Assembly (NCBI RefSeq): GCF_015751965.1
Contig: NZ_JADOVH010000001.1
Coordinates: 620,001-684,000, forward strand
Direction: 5' to 3'
From: Frigoribacterium sp. CG_9.8
GTDB lineage: Bacteria > Actinomycetota > Actinomycetes > Actinomycetales > Microbacteriaceae
DNA length: 64,000 bases
Every line of letters begins with the position of its first letter. Position 1 is the stretch's first letter. Both the position numbers and the translations under genes were made by a program. Positions 1-8,528 of this stretch are shown one piece after another. Below the pieces are notes generated by a model. That model worked only from the letters and a program-made list of their open reading frames with translations. It did not search any database and was not told the DNA's origin.

Positions 1-2
1 CG

Positions 3-401
3 ATCATCGCCCTGGTGATGTATTCTCTGCTGCCGATCGTGCGCAACACGGTGGTCGGCCTGCGCGAGGTCGCCCCCGCCGTCATGGAGTCAGCGACGGG
101 CATGGGAATGAACAAGTTCACTGTGCTCTTTCGGGTGCAGTTGCCGATCGCTTGGCCCATCATCCTCACCGGAGTGCGCGTGGCCGCGCAACTCACCATC
201 GGAGTCGCAGCGATCGCGGCATATGTCGCTGGCCCGGGGCTTGGCACCTTCATCTTCCGGGGTCTCTCGTCGCTCGGCTCGGTCAACGCTCTCAACTTCG
301 CTCTCACCGGAACTCTGGGAGTGGTACTCCTCGCGCTCATCGTCGACGCACTCTTCGTTGCCATCACCCGCTACTCCACGTCAAAGGGACTCCGTGCCTA
401 A
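3..401 (+). CDS. Quaternary-ammonium ABC importer permease (C-terminal part)
   Basis: Inner-membrane permease of an OpuC/Yeh-type importer for betaine, choline or a related compound. The gene runs in from before the window, so only about 132 C-terminal residues are visible and no start codon can be assigned. The visible part holds the binding-protein-dependent transport signature: a PIVRN stretch, then an E-A-A-like loop around ESATGMGMNKFTVLFRVQLP that docks on the ATPase, then membrane helices. The same SATGMGM loop recurs as SARGMGM in the second permease at 1449. Its stop overlaps the start of the ATPase gene by 8 nt, so translation is probably coupled. Family assignment is firm; the exact ligand is not readable. 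Confidence 0.9.
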   Translation: MIALVMYSLLPIVRNTVVGLREVAPAVMESATGMGMNKFTVLFRVQLPIAWPIILTGVRVAAQLTIGVAAIAAYVAGPGLGTFIFRGLSSLGSVNALNFALTGTLGVVLLALIVDALFVAITRYSTSKGLRA

Positions 402-1452
402 AACACCAGCCACCGCCATTCTGCAGATCGCCCGCAACACCAGCGGTGCCCGGATCGTGCTCGATCAGGTGACCAAGAGCTACGCCAACCAGCCGGTCGC
501 GGCGGTGGAGAACTTCTCCATCGCGGCCGAGCCGGGCGAGCTCATCATGTTCGTCGGCCCGAGCGGCTGCGGCAAGACCACCACCATGAAGATGATCAAC
601 CGCATCATCGAGCCGACGAGCGGATCCATCTCGATCGACGGGCGCGACGTGCTCTCCCTCGATCCGCACGAGCTTCGTCGCCACATCGGTTACGTCATTC
701 AGCAAATCGGACTCTTCCCGCACATGACCATCGCGGAGAACATCGCGGTCGTGCCGAAGCTGCTCGGCTGGACCAAGGAGAAGACGGCCGACCGGATCGA
801 CGAGCTTCTCACCACAGTCGAGCTCGATCCACGGGAATTCGCACACCGCTATCCCAAGCAACTCTCGGGTGGTCAGCAGCAGCGCGTGGGGGTGGCGCGG
901 GCGCTCGCCGCCGACCCACCGGTGATGCTCATGGATGAGCCATTCGGCGCGACCGACCCGATCACTCGCGAGAAGCTGCAGGCCGAGTTTCTGCGGCTGC
1001 AGGAGACTCTGGGTAAGACGATCATCTTCGTCACCCATGACTTCGACGAGGCAGTGCGACTCGGCGATCGCATCGCAGTGCTGAGCGGGCGCAGCCAGAT
1101 CGAGCAGTTCGACACGCCTGCCAACATCCTTGCGGCACCTGCCAACGACTATGTGGCCTCGTTCATCGGGCATGGGGCGGCGATCAAGCGGCTCACCCTC
1201 ATCCCGGTGACCGAGGCGCGACTCGGCCCGGCAAGTGAATCCTCCGGCGGACCGGTCACCGTGCGGGCCACCGACAGCCTGCGCGACGCCCTCGACTCCC
1301 TCGTGCTCACCGGGCTTGGCGCCCTCACCGTTCTCGACTTCGACGGCGTTGCGATCGGCTCGATCAGCATGGAGCGGATCTCGGCTGTGCTCGGCGCGCA
1401 AGTCCCGTCGGCCCCGACCGGACTCCCGCCGGCAGCGGCAGACCGACCATGA
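394..1452 (+). CDS. Quaternary-ammonium ABC importer ATPase (OpuCA/ProV-like)
   Basis: Cytoplasmic ATPase of the importer, about 352 aa. Walker A GPSGCGKTT is near residues 55-63, the signature LSGGQ near 157-161 and Walker B VMLMDEP near 177-183. After about residue 280 there is a C-terminal extension resembling one CBS half-domain; OpuA/OpuC ATPases use tandem CBS domains to sense ionic strength, so this may be a reduced version. I chose GTG 394, which overlaps the upstream permease stop and is preceded by an AAAGGGA Shine-Dalgarno. The open frame extends further upstream but that part runs through the permease gene. The 3' end overlaps the next permease by 4 nt (ATGA). Confidence 0.93.
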   Translation: MPKTPATAILQIARNTSGARIVLDQVTKSYANQPVAAVENFSIAAEPGELIMFVGPSGCGKTTTMKMINRIIEPTSGSISIDGRDVLSLDPHELRRHIGYVIQQIGLFPHMTIAENIAVVPKLLGWTKEKTADRIDELLTTVELDPREFAHRYPKQLSGGQQQRVGVARALAADPPVMLMDEPFGATDPITREKLQAEFLRLQETLGKTIIFVTHDFDEAVRLGDRIAVLSGRSQIEQFDTPANILAAPANDYVASFIGHGAAIKRLTLIPVTEARLGPASESSGGPVTVRATDSLRDALDSLVLTGLGALTVLDFDGVAIGSISMERISAVLGAQVPSAPTGLPPAAADRP

Positions 1453-2228
1453 CCGCCGTCACTTCCCCGAACGCATCGACCGGGTACGCCGACGGGGTGC
1501 GCGAGCGGTTCTTCACGCCACGTCGCTTCGTCACCCCGCTGGTCGTCGTTATCGTGCTCGGAGTGCTCCTGTTCTGGCTGTCGAGCATTCAACTCGACTC
1601 CATCGAGAAGCGCACGCTCAACATCGACTACATCGTCAACCGCACACGTGAGCATCTCGGGCTCACGATCGTGGCATCCGCTCTCGTCGCCATTCTTGCC
1701 ATTCCCACCGGAATCGCGCTCAGCCGCACGAAATCGCGGGTGGTGCGTGCACTCGTTCTCGGCATCGCCAACATCGGGCAGGCGACTCCGGCCATCGGAG
1801 TGATCATCCTGCTCGCCATCATCTGGCAGACCGGCTACAGCACCGCGCTCGTCGCTCTGGTGGTCTACTCATTTCTGCCCGTGCTGCGCAACACTCTCAT
1901 CGGAATCCAGCAAGTGGATGAAAACGTGCGCGAATCCGCGCGCGGCATGGGGATGACGCCCAACCAGGTGCTGCGCCGTGTGGAGTTGCCACTGGCAGTA
2001 CCGGTGATCCTGGCCGGGCTGCGCACCTCGCTGGTATTCTGCGTCGGCGTCGCCACAGTGGCCACCTTCATCAACGCCGGCGGTCTCGGCGACATGATCG
2101 TCAACGGACTCAAACTGCAGCGCTACCCCGTGTTGATCACCGGGGCCGTGCTGGTGGCCTGCATCGCCCTGCTCATCGACTGGGTCGCAAGCCTGGCCGA
2201 AGACCGACTGCGCCCGCGCGGTACCTGA
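1449..2228 (+). CDS. Quaternary-ammonium ABC importer permease (OpuCB/OpuCD-like)
   Basis: Second permease of the importer, 259 aa. About six hydrophobic segments follow a short cytoplasmic N-terminus, and the ATPase-docking loop ESARGMGMTPNQVLRRVELP matches its partner at the window start. Two distinct permeases flanking one ATPase is the usual layout of OpuC and YehYXW systems. ATG 1449 overlaps the ATPase stop (ATGA). A 58-nt spacer with its own Shine-Dalgarno separates it from the binding-protein gene, the only sizeable gap in this operon, perhaps so that the binding protein can be translated more often than the membrane parts. Confidence 0.92.
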   Translation: MTAVTSPNASTGYADGVRERFFTPRRFVTPLVVVIVLGVLLFWLSSIQLDSIEKRTLNIDYIVNRTREHLGLTIVASALVAILAIPTGIALSRTKSRVVRALVLGIANIGQATPAIGVIILLAIIWQTGYSTALVALVVYSFLPVLRNTLIGIQQVDENVRESARGMGMTPNQVLRRVELPLAVPVILAGLRTSLVFCVGVATVATFINAGGLGDMIVNGLKLQRYPVLITGAVLVACIALLIDWVASLAEDRLRPRGT

Positions 2229-2286
2229 CTACACCCGACTTGTCATCCGACACAGCACCCAACACAGAAAGCACAAGGAGAAGTAC

Positions 2287-3231
2287 ATGAATAAACGCAC
2301 CATCAGCCTGATTGCGGTCGCCGCCGTGGGCATCCTCGCCCTCAGCGCGTGCTCCGCAAGCACCGGGGGAGAGACGAAGACGTCCTCGTCCAAGAGCGAC
2401 GAAGTCAAGGGACTCACCGGCACCATCGGGGCCAAAGACTTCTCGGAGCAGTACATCCTCGCCTACCTCACGAGCGAACTGCTCAACGCCCACGGCGCGA
2501 AGACCGAGGCCAACATCAAGGTCGTCGGCTCTGCCAACGTGCGCGCCGCGCTCGAGAGTGACAACTTCATGGGGTACTGGGAATACACGGGCACCTCGTG
2601 GATCAACTACAACAAGAACACCGCACCGGTGAAGGGTGAGGCCGCCCAGTTCGCCGCGACCAAAGCAGCGGATGCCAAGAACGGCATCGCCTGGCTAGAC
2701 CCGGCTCCGCTCAACAACACCTACGCGTTCGCGATCCGTTCGGACAAGGCGAAGAAGCTTGGCATCACCTCGCTCAGTGACATTGCGAAGCTGCCCGCGA
2801 GCGAGCAGACCTTCTGCATTGAGAGCGAATTCTCAACCCGTGATGACGGCTGGCCGGGACTCAAGAAGGCCTACGGACTCACCGTGCCCGACTCGAGCGT
2901 GTCGATGCTCGACACCGGTGTCATCTATACAGCCACCCAGAAGGGCACCGACTGCAACTTCGGAGAGGTCTTCCAGACCGATGGCCGCATCAAGGCACTC
3001 GATCTCACCGTCATGAAGGACGACAAGGAGTACTTCCCCGTCTACCAGGGCGCCTTCACCGTGAAGCAGACGACGCTCGACAAGTACCCGGGCATCGCGA
3101 AGGTGATTGCGCTGATGGCAGGCAAGCTCACGACAGCCGAAATGCAGACACTCAACGCGCAGGCCGATGTCGATGGGGACGACCCGAAGACCATTGCCCA
3201 GAATTGGCTCAAGAAGCAGGGATTGATCTAA
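2287..3231 (+). CDS. Substrate-binding lipoprotein of the quaternary-ammonium importer
   Basis: Extracytoplasmic binding protein, 314 aa. It has a lipoprotein signal MNKRTISLIA...LSAC with the modified cysteine at residue 22, then a Ser/Thr/Lys-rich linker and an OpuAC-family fold. The GYWEYTGTSWINY stretch resembles the aromatic ligand-cage segment of choline/betaine-binding proteins. Start ATG 2287 has a strong AAGGAG Shine-Dalgarno. The stop codon directly abuts the ATG of the Fae-like gene, which ties transport to the enzymes downstream. Which quaternary amine is bound cannot be told from sequence. Confidence 0.92.
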   Translation: MNKRTISLIAVAAVGILALSACSASTGGETKTSSSKSDEVKGLTGTIGAKDFSEQYILAYLTSELLNAHGAKTEANIKVVGSANVRAALESDNFMGYWEYTGTSWINYNKNTAPVKGEAAQFAATKAADAKNGIAWLDPAPLNNTYAFAIRSDKAKKLGITSLSDIAKLPASEQTFCIESEFSTRDDGWPGLKKAYGLTVPDSSVSMLDTGVIYTATQKGTDCNFGEVFQTDGRIKALDLTVMKDDKEYFPVYQGAFTVKQTTLDKYPGIAKVIALMAGKLTTAEMQTLNAQADVDGDDPKTIAQNWLKKQGLI

Positions 3232-3786
3232 ATGACCCAGGCCCTTCAAATCGGCGAGAGCTTTGTCGGCGACGGCGTCAATGCCGCTCACGTCAACACC
3301 GTTTTCGGCCACCGCGAGGGGCCAGCTGGGGTGGCGTGGGCTTCGGCCCTCGCCACCCCCAGCCAGGGGCACGTGCCCTTTGTCACCGTGCTGCGGCCAT
3401 CGCTGCCGGTGAAACCACTCACCCTGTTCGTGACCAAGTCCGCCCCGGCTGGTGACGAACACGGGCTCCTTATCTGGGGTCCGGCACAGGCCGGTATCGC
3501 CGCTGGCGTCGCGGATGCTCTCGCCGACGCGGTGATCTCCCGCGAACAGGCCGACTCTCATGTGATCATCGCCGCCGTCTGGGTGAATCCGAAGGCGGAT
3601 GACGCGGAGGCCGTCTTCGCCAACAACCGCCTCTCGGTTCGCACCGCACTCGAGAACGGAGCGCTCTCGCTCCCCGACACGGACGACGTGATAGCGGCCA
3701 GGAATTCCCCGGCCAACCCGTTTTTCACCCCGCAACCCCGCTCTGACTCACCGTCCCAAACCGTCGATTCCGGAAGCTCTGAATGA
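3232..3786 (+). CDS. Formaldehyde-activating enzyme (Fae) family protein
   Basis: This 184-aa protein resembles Fae, which in methylotrophs condenses formaldehyde with tetrahydromethanopterin. Family landmarks visible are IGESFVGDG near residues 7-15, a conserved His at about 20 (the presumed catalytic base), FGHREGPAGVAWASAL, the KP..LFVTKS segment near 60-70, FGPAQ-like WGPAQAGIAAGVADALADAVI near 83-102 and a C-terminal PANPFF. The HID found in many Fae proteins reads HVN here. It is coupled on both sides, abutting the binding protein and overlapping the enolase-family gene by 4 nt. Actinobacteria of this kind are not known to make tetrahydromethanopterin, so the real substrate may differ. 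Family membership is likely; function is open. Confidence 0.8.
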   Translation: MTQALQIGESFVGDGVNAAHVNTVFGHREGPAGVAWASALATPSQGHVPFVTVLRPSLPVKPLTLFVTKSAPAGDEHGLLIWGPAQAGIAAGVADALADAVISREQADSHVIIAAVWVNPKADDAEAVFANNRLSVRTALENGALSLPDTDDVIAARNSPANPFFTPQPRSDSPSQTVDSGSSE

Positions 3787-4886
3787 AGATCACGGCCATC
3801 CGCCTCACGCGAATGACCTTGCCGCTTGAACCCGCGTTCAACGCCGCCTGGGATCCGAATCCCCGGCGCCAGTTTCCTGCCACTCTCGTCACGGTGGAGA
3901 CCGATGCGGGTATCGTCGGCATTGGTTCCGGCGACACGATGGACGGTTTCGAGGCCTATGAGCATTTGTTTCTCGGCACTGACCCGCTGCAGATCCTGAA
4001 CCAAGTGCGGCGCATCGAGACCATCAACTTTCACGGCGGGCGGTACTGGCCCCTCGAAGTGGCACTCTGGGACATCATCGGCCAGGTTGCCGGACTGCCG
4101 GTGAGCGTGCTGTTCGGTGGCGCACGTGACCGGCTGCCGGCCTACGCATCCTGTGGCGAGCTGAAGGCGCCGGAGGCTCGTGCGCAGTCGGCTCTCGCCG
4201 CGAAGGCCAGAGGATTCCGTGCCATGAAGATTCGGATCTCCCGCGACGACGTTGCCGGCGGTATCGCTGCCGTTCGAGCGACCCGTGAGGCGGTCGGTGA
4301 CGACTTCGACCTGATGGTGGACCTCAATCAGATGTGGCGGATGAGCGGCGATATCGCACCTGCTCTGCCCCTCGCCCGCGTGCAGAGGATTGCAGAAGAA
4401 CTGCAGGAGCTTGCCGTTCTGTGGCTCGAGGAGCCGCTGCCGCAAGTTGATGTGGTCGGTGCGCAGAGGGTGCGCGCCCAGACCGGTATGCAGATTGCCG
4501 GCGGCGAAATGGTGCGCAGCATTGCCGAACTCGCCGCGCTGGTCGAAGCGGATGCCTACGACATCTACCAGCCGGATGTCGTACTGGCGGTTGGCATGTA
4601 CCGGGCGCGACAGGTAGCCGAATCAGCGAACCTGCGCCACCGGCTCTTCACCCCGCACACCTGGACCAACGGGCTCGGACTGCTCGCCAACCTGCACGTG
4701 GCAGCCGGGGTGGATGCCGGCCCCTACCTCGAGTTTCCCTATGACCCGCCCGGGTGGACTCCCGACCGGCGCGACTTCTTCCTCGAGCCGATCGACATCG
4801 ATGACACCGGATGCCTCGTGGTGCCGACGGCTCCCGGGCTCGGTGCCACAATCGACTGGGATGTTGTGAAAAGGTTCACCGTATGA
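3783..4886 (+). CDS. Enolase-superfamily enzyme, mandelate racemase type
   Basis: Predicted racemase, epimerase or dehydratase of the mandelate racemase/muconate lactonizing superfamily, 367 aa. These enzymes abstract the proton alpha to a carboxylate with Mg2+ help. The residues are all visible: K149-x-R151 on the second barrel strand, metal ligands D180 (in DLNQ), E216 (EEP) and E242 (GGE), and the His-Asp dyad D265 with H292 (PHTW). That dyad places it in the mandelate racemase subgroup, which includes sugar-acid dehydratases and betaine epimerases. ATG 3783 overlaps the Fae-like stop (ATGA). Substrate unknown; context beside a quaternary-amine importer makes a betaine-type acid one possibility. 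Confidence 0.9.
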   Translation: MKITAIRLTRMTLPLEPAFNAAWDPNPRRQFPATLVTVETDAGIVGIGSGDTMDGFEAYEHLFLGTDPLQILNQVRRIETINFHGGRYWPLEVALWDIIGQVAGLPVSVLFGGARDRLPAYASCGELKAPEARAQSALAAKARGFRAMKIRISRDDVAGGIAAVRATREAVGDDFDLMVDLNQMWRMSGDIAPALPLARVQRIAEELQELAVLWLEEPLPQVDVVGAQRVRAQTGMQIAGGEMVRSIAELAALVEADAYDIYQPDVVLAVGMYRARQVAESANLRHRLFTPHTWTNGLGLLANLHVAAGVDAGPYLEFPYDPPGWTPDRRDFFLEPIDIDDTGCLVVPTAPGLGATIDWDVVKRFTV

Positions 4887-6388
4887 CCAACTGGGCGGCC
4901 CGCGCGGCCGCGCTCACACCCGAGACCCGCCTGTTCATCGACGGGCAATTTCGATCCGCCCTCGACGGCGCGACATTCGACACGATCGCCCCACGCGACG
5001 GCAGAGTGATCGCCGCCGTCAGCGCGGCCGGAGCAGCGGATGTCGACCTCGCCGTTCGGGCCGCTAATCGTGCTTTCGAATCGGGGGTCTGGTCTCGCGC
5101 CGACCGCCGCAAGCGGGCTCGCGTGCTGCTTCGGCTCAGCGAACTCATGCTCGAGGACCTCGACACACTTGCCCTTCTCGAATCCCTCGACTCCGGGCAT
5201 CCGATCGGCGACGCTCGAAATGTGGATGTGCCGAACGCGGCCCGCACGATGCGGTGGTACGCCGAAGCAATCGACAAGATCTATGACGAGATCGCTCCAG
5301 CGCCGGAGAGCGCGCTTGCGCTGATCACCCGGGAGCCGCTCGGCGTGATCGGTGCGGTGGTGCCCTGGAACTATCCGCTCATCATCACCGCCTGGAAGAT
5401 CGCCCCGGCACTCGCCGCGGGAAACTGCGTGGTGTTGAAGCCCGCAGAGCTCACGAGCCTCTCCGCGCTGCGTCTGGCCGAACTCGCCGCCCGTGCCGGA
5501 CTTCCGGCCGGGGTGCTGAACGTCGTACCGGGACTCGGAGCGGTCGCGGGCGAAGCGCTGGGGCGGCATCCGCTTGTCGACAAGGTCACCTTCACCGGGT
5601 CGCCGGCGGTAGGCCGCCGGTTCCTCAGCTATTCGGGTGAGTCGAACGGCAAGCAGGTCGCGCTCGAACTCGGCGGCAAGTCGCCGCAGGTCGTGCTTGC
5701 GGATGTCGAGGACATCGCCGCCTGTGCCTCCGCGGTGGCCTGGGGCATCTTTTACAACGCCGGGCAGACCTGCCACGGAGGGAGCCGCCTCATCGTGGAT
5801 GAGCGCGTGCACGATGATCTCGTCGCTGCGGTGATCGCGGTCGGGGAATCCCTCGTGCTCGGTGACCCGCTCGACGAATCAACGCAGATCGGCTCGATCG
5901 CCAGCGCGGTGCAGCTCCAGCGCGTGCTCGATTACACCGGCATCGCCCGTGCTGAGGGAGTCACCGTGCACGGCGGGCGCCGGGTACGCCCCGATGGACT
6001 TGCCGATGGCTTCTATGTGGAGCCGACGGTCTTCACCGGAGTGGACAATGCCGGACGCATCGGCCAGGAGGAGATCTTCGGACCGGCCCTCTCGGTGTCG
6101 AGCGTTCCTGGCGCGGCGGAAGCGGTTCGCGTCGCCAACGACAGCGCCTACGGACTTGCGGCCAGCGTCTGGACGCGGGATGTCACCACCGCACATCGGG
6201 TGGCACGCGAGCTGCGCGCCGGCACAGTGTGGATCAACACCTTTGACGTCGCCGATGTCATCACGCCGTTCGGCGGGTTCAAGAGTTCGGGCAGCGGACG
6301 CGATCGATCGCTGCACGCCTTCGACGCCTACACGGCCCTGAAAACCACCTGGATCAACCTGGGCAATTCGCCCCTGACCAACGATTGA
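4883..6388 (+). CDS. NAD(P)-dependent aldehyde dehydrogenase (first of two)
   Basis: Aldehyde dehydrogenase superfamily enzyme of about 501 aa, oxidising an aldehyde to its acid. The PWNYP motif near 161-165, FTGS near 237-240, general base Glu262 in LELGG and catalytic Cys297 in GQTC are present. An earlier in-frame start at 4811 lies inside the enolase gene; ATG 4883 overlaps the upstream stop by 4 nt and gives a family-typical N-terminus. It closely resembles betaine-aldehyde/gamma-aminobutyraldehyde type dehydrogenases, but substrate cannot be fixed. Its stop overlaps a TTG that could start the next gene. Confidence 0.93.
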   Translation: MTNWAARAAALTPETRLFIDGQFRSALDGATFDTIAPRDGRVIAAVSAAGAADVDLAVRAANRAFESGVWSRADRRKRARVLLRLSELMLEDLDTLALLESLDSGHPIGDARNVDVPNAARTMRWYAEAIDKIYDEIAPAPESALALITREPLGVIGAVVPWNYPLIITAWKIAPALAAGNCVVLKPAELTSLSALRLAELAARAGLPAGVLNVVPGLGAVAGEALGRHPLVDKVTFTGSPAVGRRFLSYSGESNGKQVALELGGKSPQVVLADVEDIAACASAVAWGIFYNAGQTCHGGSRLIVDERVHDDLVAAVIAVGESLVLGDPLDESTQIGSIASAVQLQRVLDYTGIARAEGVTVHGGRRVRPDGLADGFYVEPTVFTGVDNAGRIGQEEIFGPALSVSSVPGAAEAVRVANDSAYGLAASVWTRDVTTAHRVARELRAGTVWINTFDVADVITPFGGFKSSGSGRDRSLHAFDAYTALKTTWINLGNSPLTND

Positions 6389-6390
6389 GA

Positions 6391-7329
6391 ATGCACGAAC
6401 ACATGAGCAGCACTTCACCGACACGCATCGGCTTCATCGGACTTGGCAACATGGGCTCAGGGATGACCCGCAACCTGCAGAAGGCGGGGTTCGACCTTGT
6501 CGTCAATGACATCCGCCGGGAATCCGCCGACCAACTGGTGGCAAATGGCGCAGAGTGGGCGACCACTCCGGCCGAGGTCGCTGCGGCGAGCGACGTTGTG
6601 ATCACCATGCTGCCGACGCCCCGGCACGTGGAAACGGTTGTCAACGGACCCGCGGGCATCCTCGCGGGTATCGCCGACGGCGGCACGTGGGTCGACATGT
6701 CCACCTCGGTGCCGGAGGTGGCGCAGCGGGTGAGGGCCGAAAACCCGCATCGTGACCTTCACATTCTCGATGCCCCGGTTAGCGGTATGGCTGTCGGCGC
6801 TGCCTCCGGAATGCTGCAGATCTTCGTCGGAGGAGAGGAGGCGGATGTCGCGCGCCTCCGCCCGGTGTTCGAGGCGATGGGAGACCCGGAGCGCATCCTG
6901 CACGTGGGAGCGGCCGGCGCCGGCTACACCGTCAAACTCATGATCAACCAGCTCTGGTTCTCCCATCTCGTGGCGACCGCTGAGGTGCTCGCCATTGGGG
7001 TGAAGGCCGGTGTCGACCTTGCCGTTCTGCGTAATTCGCTCATCGCGAGCCCGGCGAACAGCAACTTCGTGCAAAACGATATGCTCTCGATCCTCGATCA
7101 TGGTGACTACGACGAGGGCTTTGCAATCGCCCTCGCCTGCAAAGATCTCGGTCTCTCGATCGACCTCGCCCGGTCGGTCGGAGCACCCTCCGAGCTCAGC
7201 GCGCTCGTGGAACAGATCTATCGCCGTGCCCGTGCCCAGTACGGTGACCTCGCCGGGGAAATGACGCCGGTGAAGCTCTATGAAGACCTGATCGGCGTCA
7301 ACCTCCGGCTCGAGAGAGTGCTTGTATGA
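6391..7329 (+). CDS. NAD-dependent beta-hydroxyacid dehydrogenase (3-hydroxyisobutyrate dehydrogenase family)
   Basis: Reversible oxidation of a 3-hydroxyacid to its semialdehyde or ketoacid. A dinucleotide-binding GFIGLGNMG follows directly after the N-terminus, the substrate-loop motif DAPVSG lies about 110 residues on, and the catalytic lysine is probably the one in YTVKLMINQ. The start is ambiguous: TTG 6385 would overlap the upstream stop, while ATG 6391 and ATG 6403 are both in frame and none has a strong Shine-Dalgarno; 6391 is a compromise. The gene overlaps the alcohol dehydrogenase gene by 4 nt. Its place between an aldehyde and an alcohol dehydrogenase suggests consecutive oxidation steps. 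Confidence 0.9.
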   Translation: MHEHMSSTSPTRIGFIGLGNMGSGMTRNLQKAGFDLVVNDIRRESADQLVANGAEWATTPAEVAAASDVVITMLPTPRHVETVVNGPAGILAGIADGGTWVDMSTSVPEVAQRVRAENPHRDLHILDAPVSGMAVGAASGMLQIFVGGEEADVARLRPVFEAMGDPERILHVGAAGAGYTVKLMINQLWFSHLVATAEVLAIGVKAGVDLAVLRNSLIASPANSNFVQNDMLSILDHGDYDEGFAIALACKDLGLSIDLARSVGAPSELSALVEQIYRRARAQYGDLAGEMTPVKLYEDLIGVNLRLERVLV

Positions 7330-8528
7330 GCGAACGTGCCTCTACGGGGTGCGCGCCACTACCGCGCACGCTCGATGACATCCAGCTCACCCTGGATCCC
7401 AAGCCCATCGCGCACTTCGGGCGCGGAACCGTTGTGCGGGTTGGGGCGATCACGGCGGCAACCGGCGCCACAACGGTGTTGGTGGTCACCGATCCGTTTC
7501 TTGCCGCCTCCCCGGTCGTCGCCCTCGTTCGTGCCTCCCTCGAGGGAGCCGGTTTAGCCGTGACCGTTTTCGGGGGAGTGACCCCGAACCCGACAACCAC
7601 CTGTGTCGACGAGGGAAGCGACCTCGCCATGTCGATCGGTGCCGGTGCAATCGTCGCCGTCGGTGGCGGATCGTCGATGGATGCCGCAAAAGGCATATCT
7701 CTGGGAGCGGTGAACCCCCAGCGCGGAATCGAGCTGGACTACACGAGCACCTTCGCCCACCCTGCGCTGCCGGTCATCGCCATCCCCACGACCGCTGGCA
7801 CCGGCGCAGAGGTGAATGCCTTCGGAGTGATCACCGACGTGCAGAGTCACCGCAAGTTCTACGTCGGTCACGACAGCGCACTCGCCAGGGCAGCGATCCT
7901 CGATCCGGACCTCACCGTCGGACTGCCCGCGAGTGCGACGGCCGCAACCGGAATGGATGCCCTCACGCACGCACTCGAGTCGTATCTCTCGGTGCGGGCG
8001 AATCCCTACAGTGACGGCATCGCCCTTCAGGTGATCTCGACCGTTGCCACCTTCCTGCCGCGCGCGGTGGCGGATGGTGCAGACATCGAAGCCAGGGCCG
8101 AGCTGCTGCTCGCCAGCCACATCGCCGGTGTGGGGTTCTCGCACACAGGACTCGGGCTTGTGCACGGGATCGCGCATCCGCTCGGCGGTCAGTTCAATAT
8201 TCCGCACGGCCTCGCGCTGTGCATCGTGATCGAGGGGGTGTTGCGGTTCAATCTCTCGGCGCGACGGGAGCGTATCGCCCGTGTGGCTTTCGCCCTGGGT
8301 GTGGGCGACACCGCGGCATCCGTTGCCGAGAACGCTGAGGCGGCCATCACGGAGATTGCGGCGCTTGCGGCCCGGGTGGGAATGAACGGCCCACTCTCGA
8401 AATTTGGAGTCACTCTCGAGGCGTTGCCGTCACTTGCGGAGGACACTCTCGCTGACGCCGTCACCATCAATAACCCGATCAAGCCAACCGTCGATGACGT
8501 CATCGGCATTCTCACGGAGTCTCTATGA
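7326..8528 (+). CDS. Iron-containing (group III) alcohol dehydrogenase
   Basis: Metal-dependent alcohol/aldehyde oxidoreductase of 400 aa. The NAD-binding GGGSSMDAAK is at 113-122, and the four metal ligands expected in the family line up at D211, H215, H280 and H294. ATG 7326 and the 3' end both use 4-nt overlaps with neighbours. The family covers propanediol, 4-hydroxybutyrate, maleylacetate and hydroxyacid-oxoacid dehydrogenases, so its step is unclear. It probably interconverts an alcohol and the aldehyde handled by one of the two flanking aldehyde dehydrogenases. Confidence 0.92.
   Translation: MSERASTGCAPLPRTLDDIQLTLDPKPIAHFGRGTVVRVGAITAATGATTVLVVTDPFLAASPVVALVRASLEGAGLAVTVFGGVTPNPTTTCVDEGSDLAMSIGAGAIVAVGGGSSMDAAKGISLGAVNPQRGIELDYTSTFAHPALPVIAIPTTAGTGAEVNAFGVITDVQSHRKFYVGHDSALARAAILDPDLTVGLPASATAATGMDALTHALESYLSVRANPYSDGIALQVISTVATFLPRAVADGADIEARAELLLASHIAGVGFSHTGLGLVHGIAHPLGGQFNIPHGLALCIVIEGVLRFNLSARRERIARVAFALGVGDTAASVAENAEAAITEIAALAARVGMNGPLSKFGVTLEALPSLAEDTLADAVTINNPIKPTVDDVIGILTESL

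Noticed and set aside
364-1401. Long minus-strand reading frame (345 aa) over the importer ATPase gene
   Set aside because: Antisense to a gene with full ABC motifs; composition is Arg/His/Asp-rich as expected of a shadow frame in GC-rich DNA.
2833-4445. Minus-strand frames of 295-300 aa over the binding protein, Fae and enolase genes
   Set aside because: Antisense to well-supported genes, no family features and no promoter or Shine-Dalgarno.
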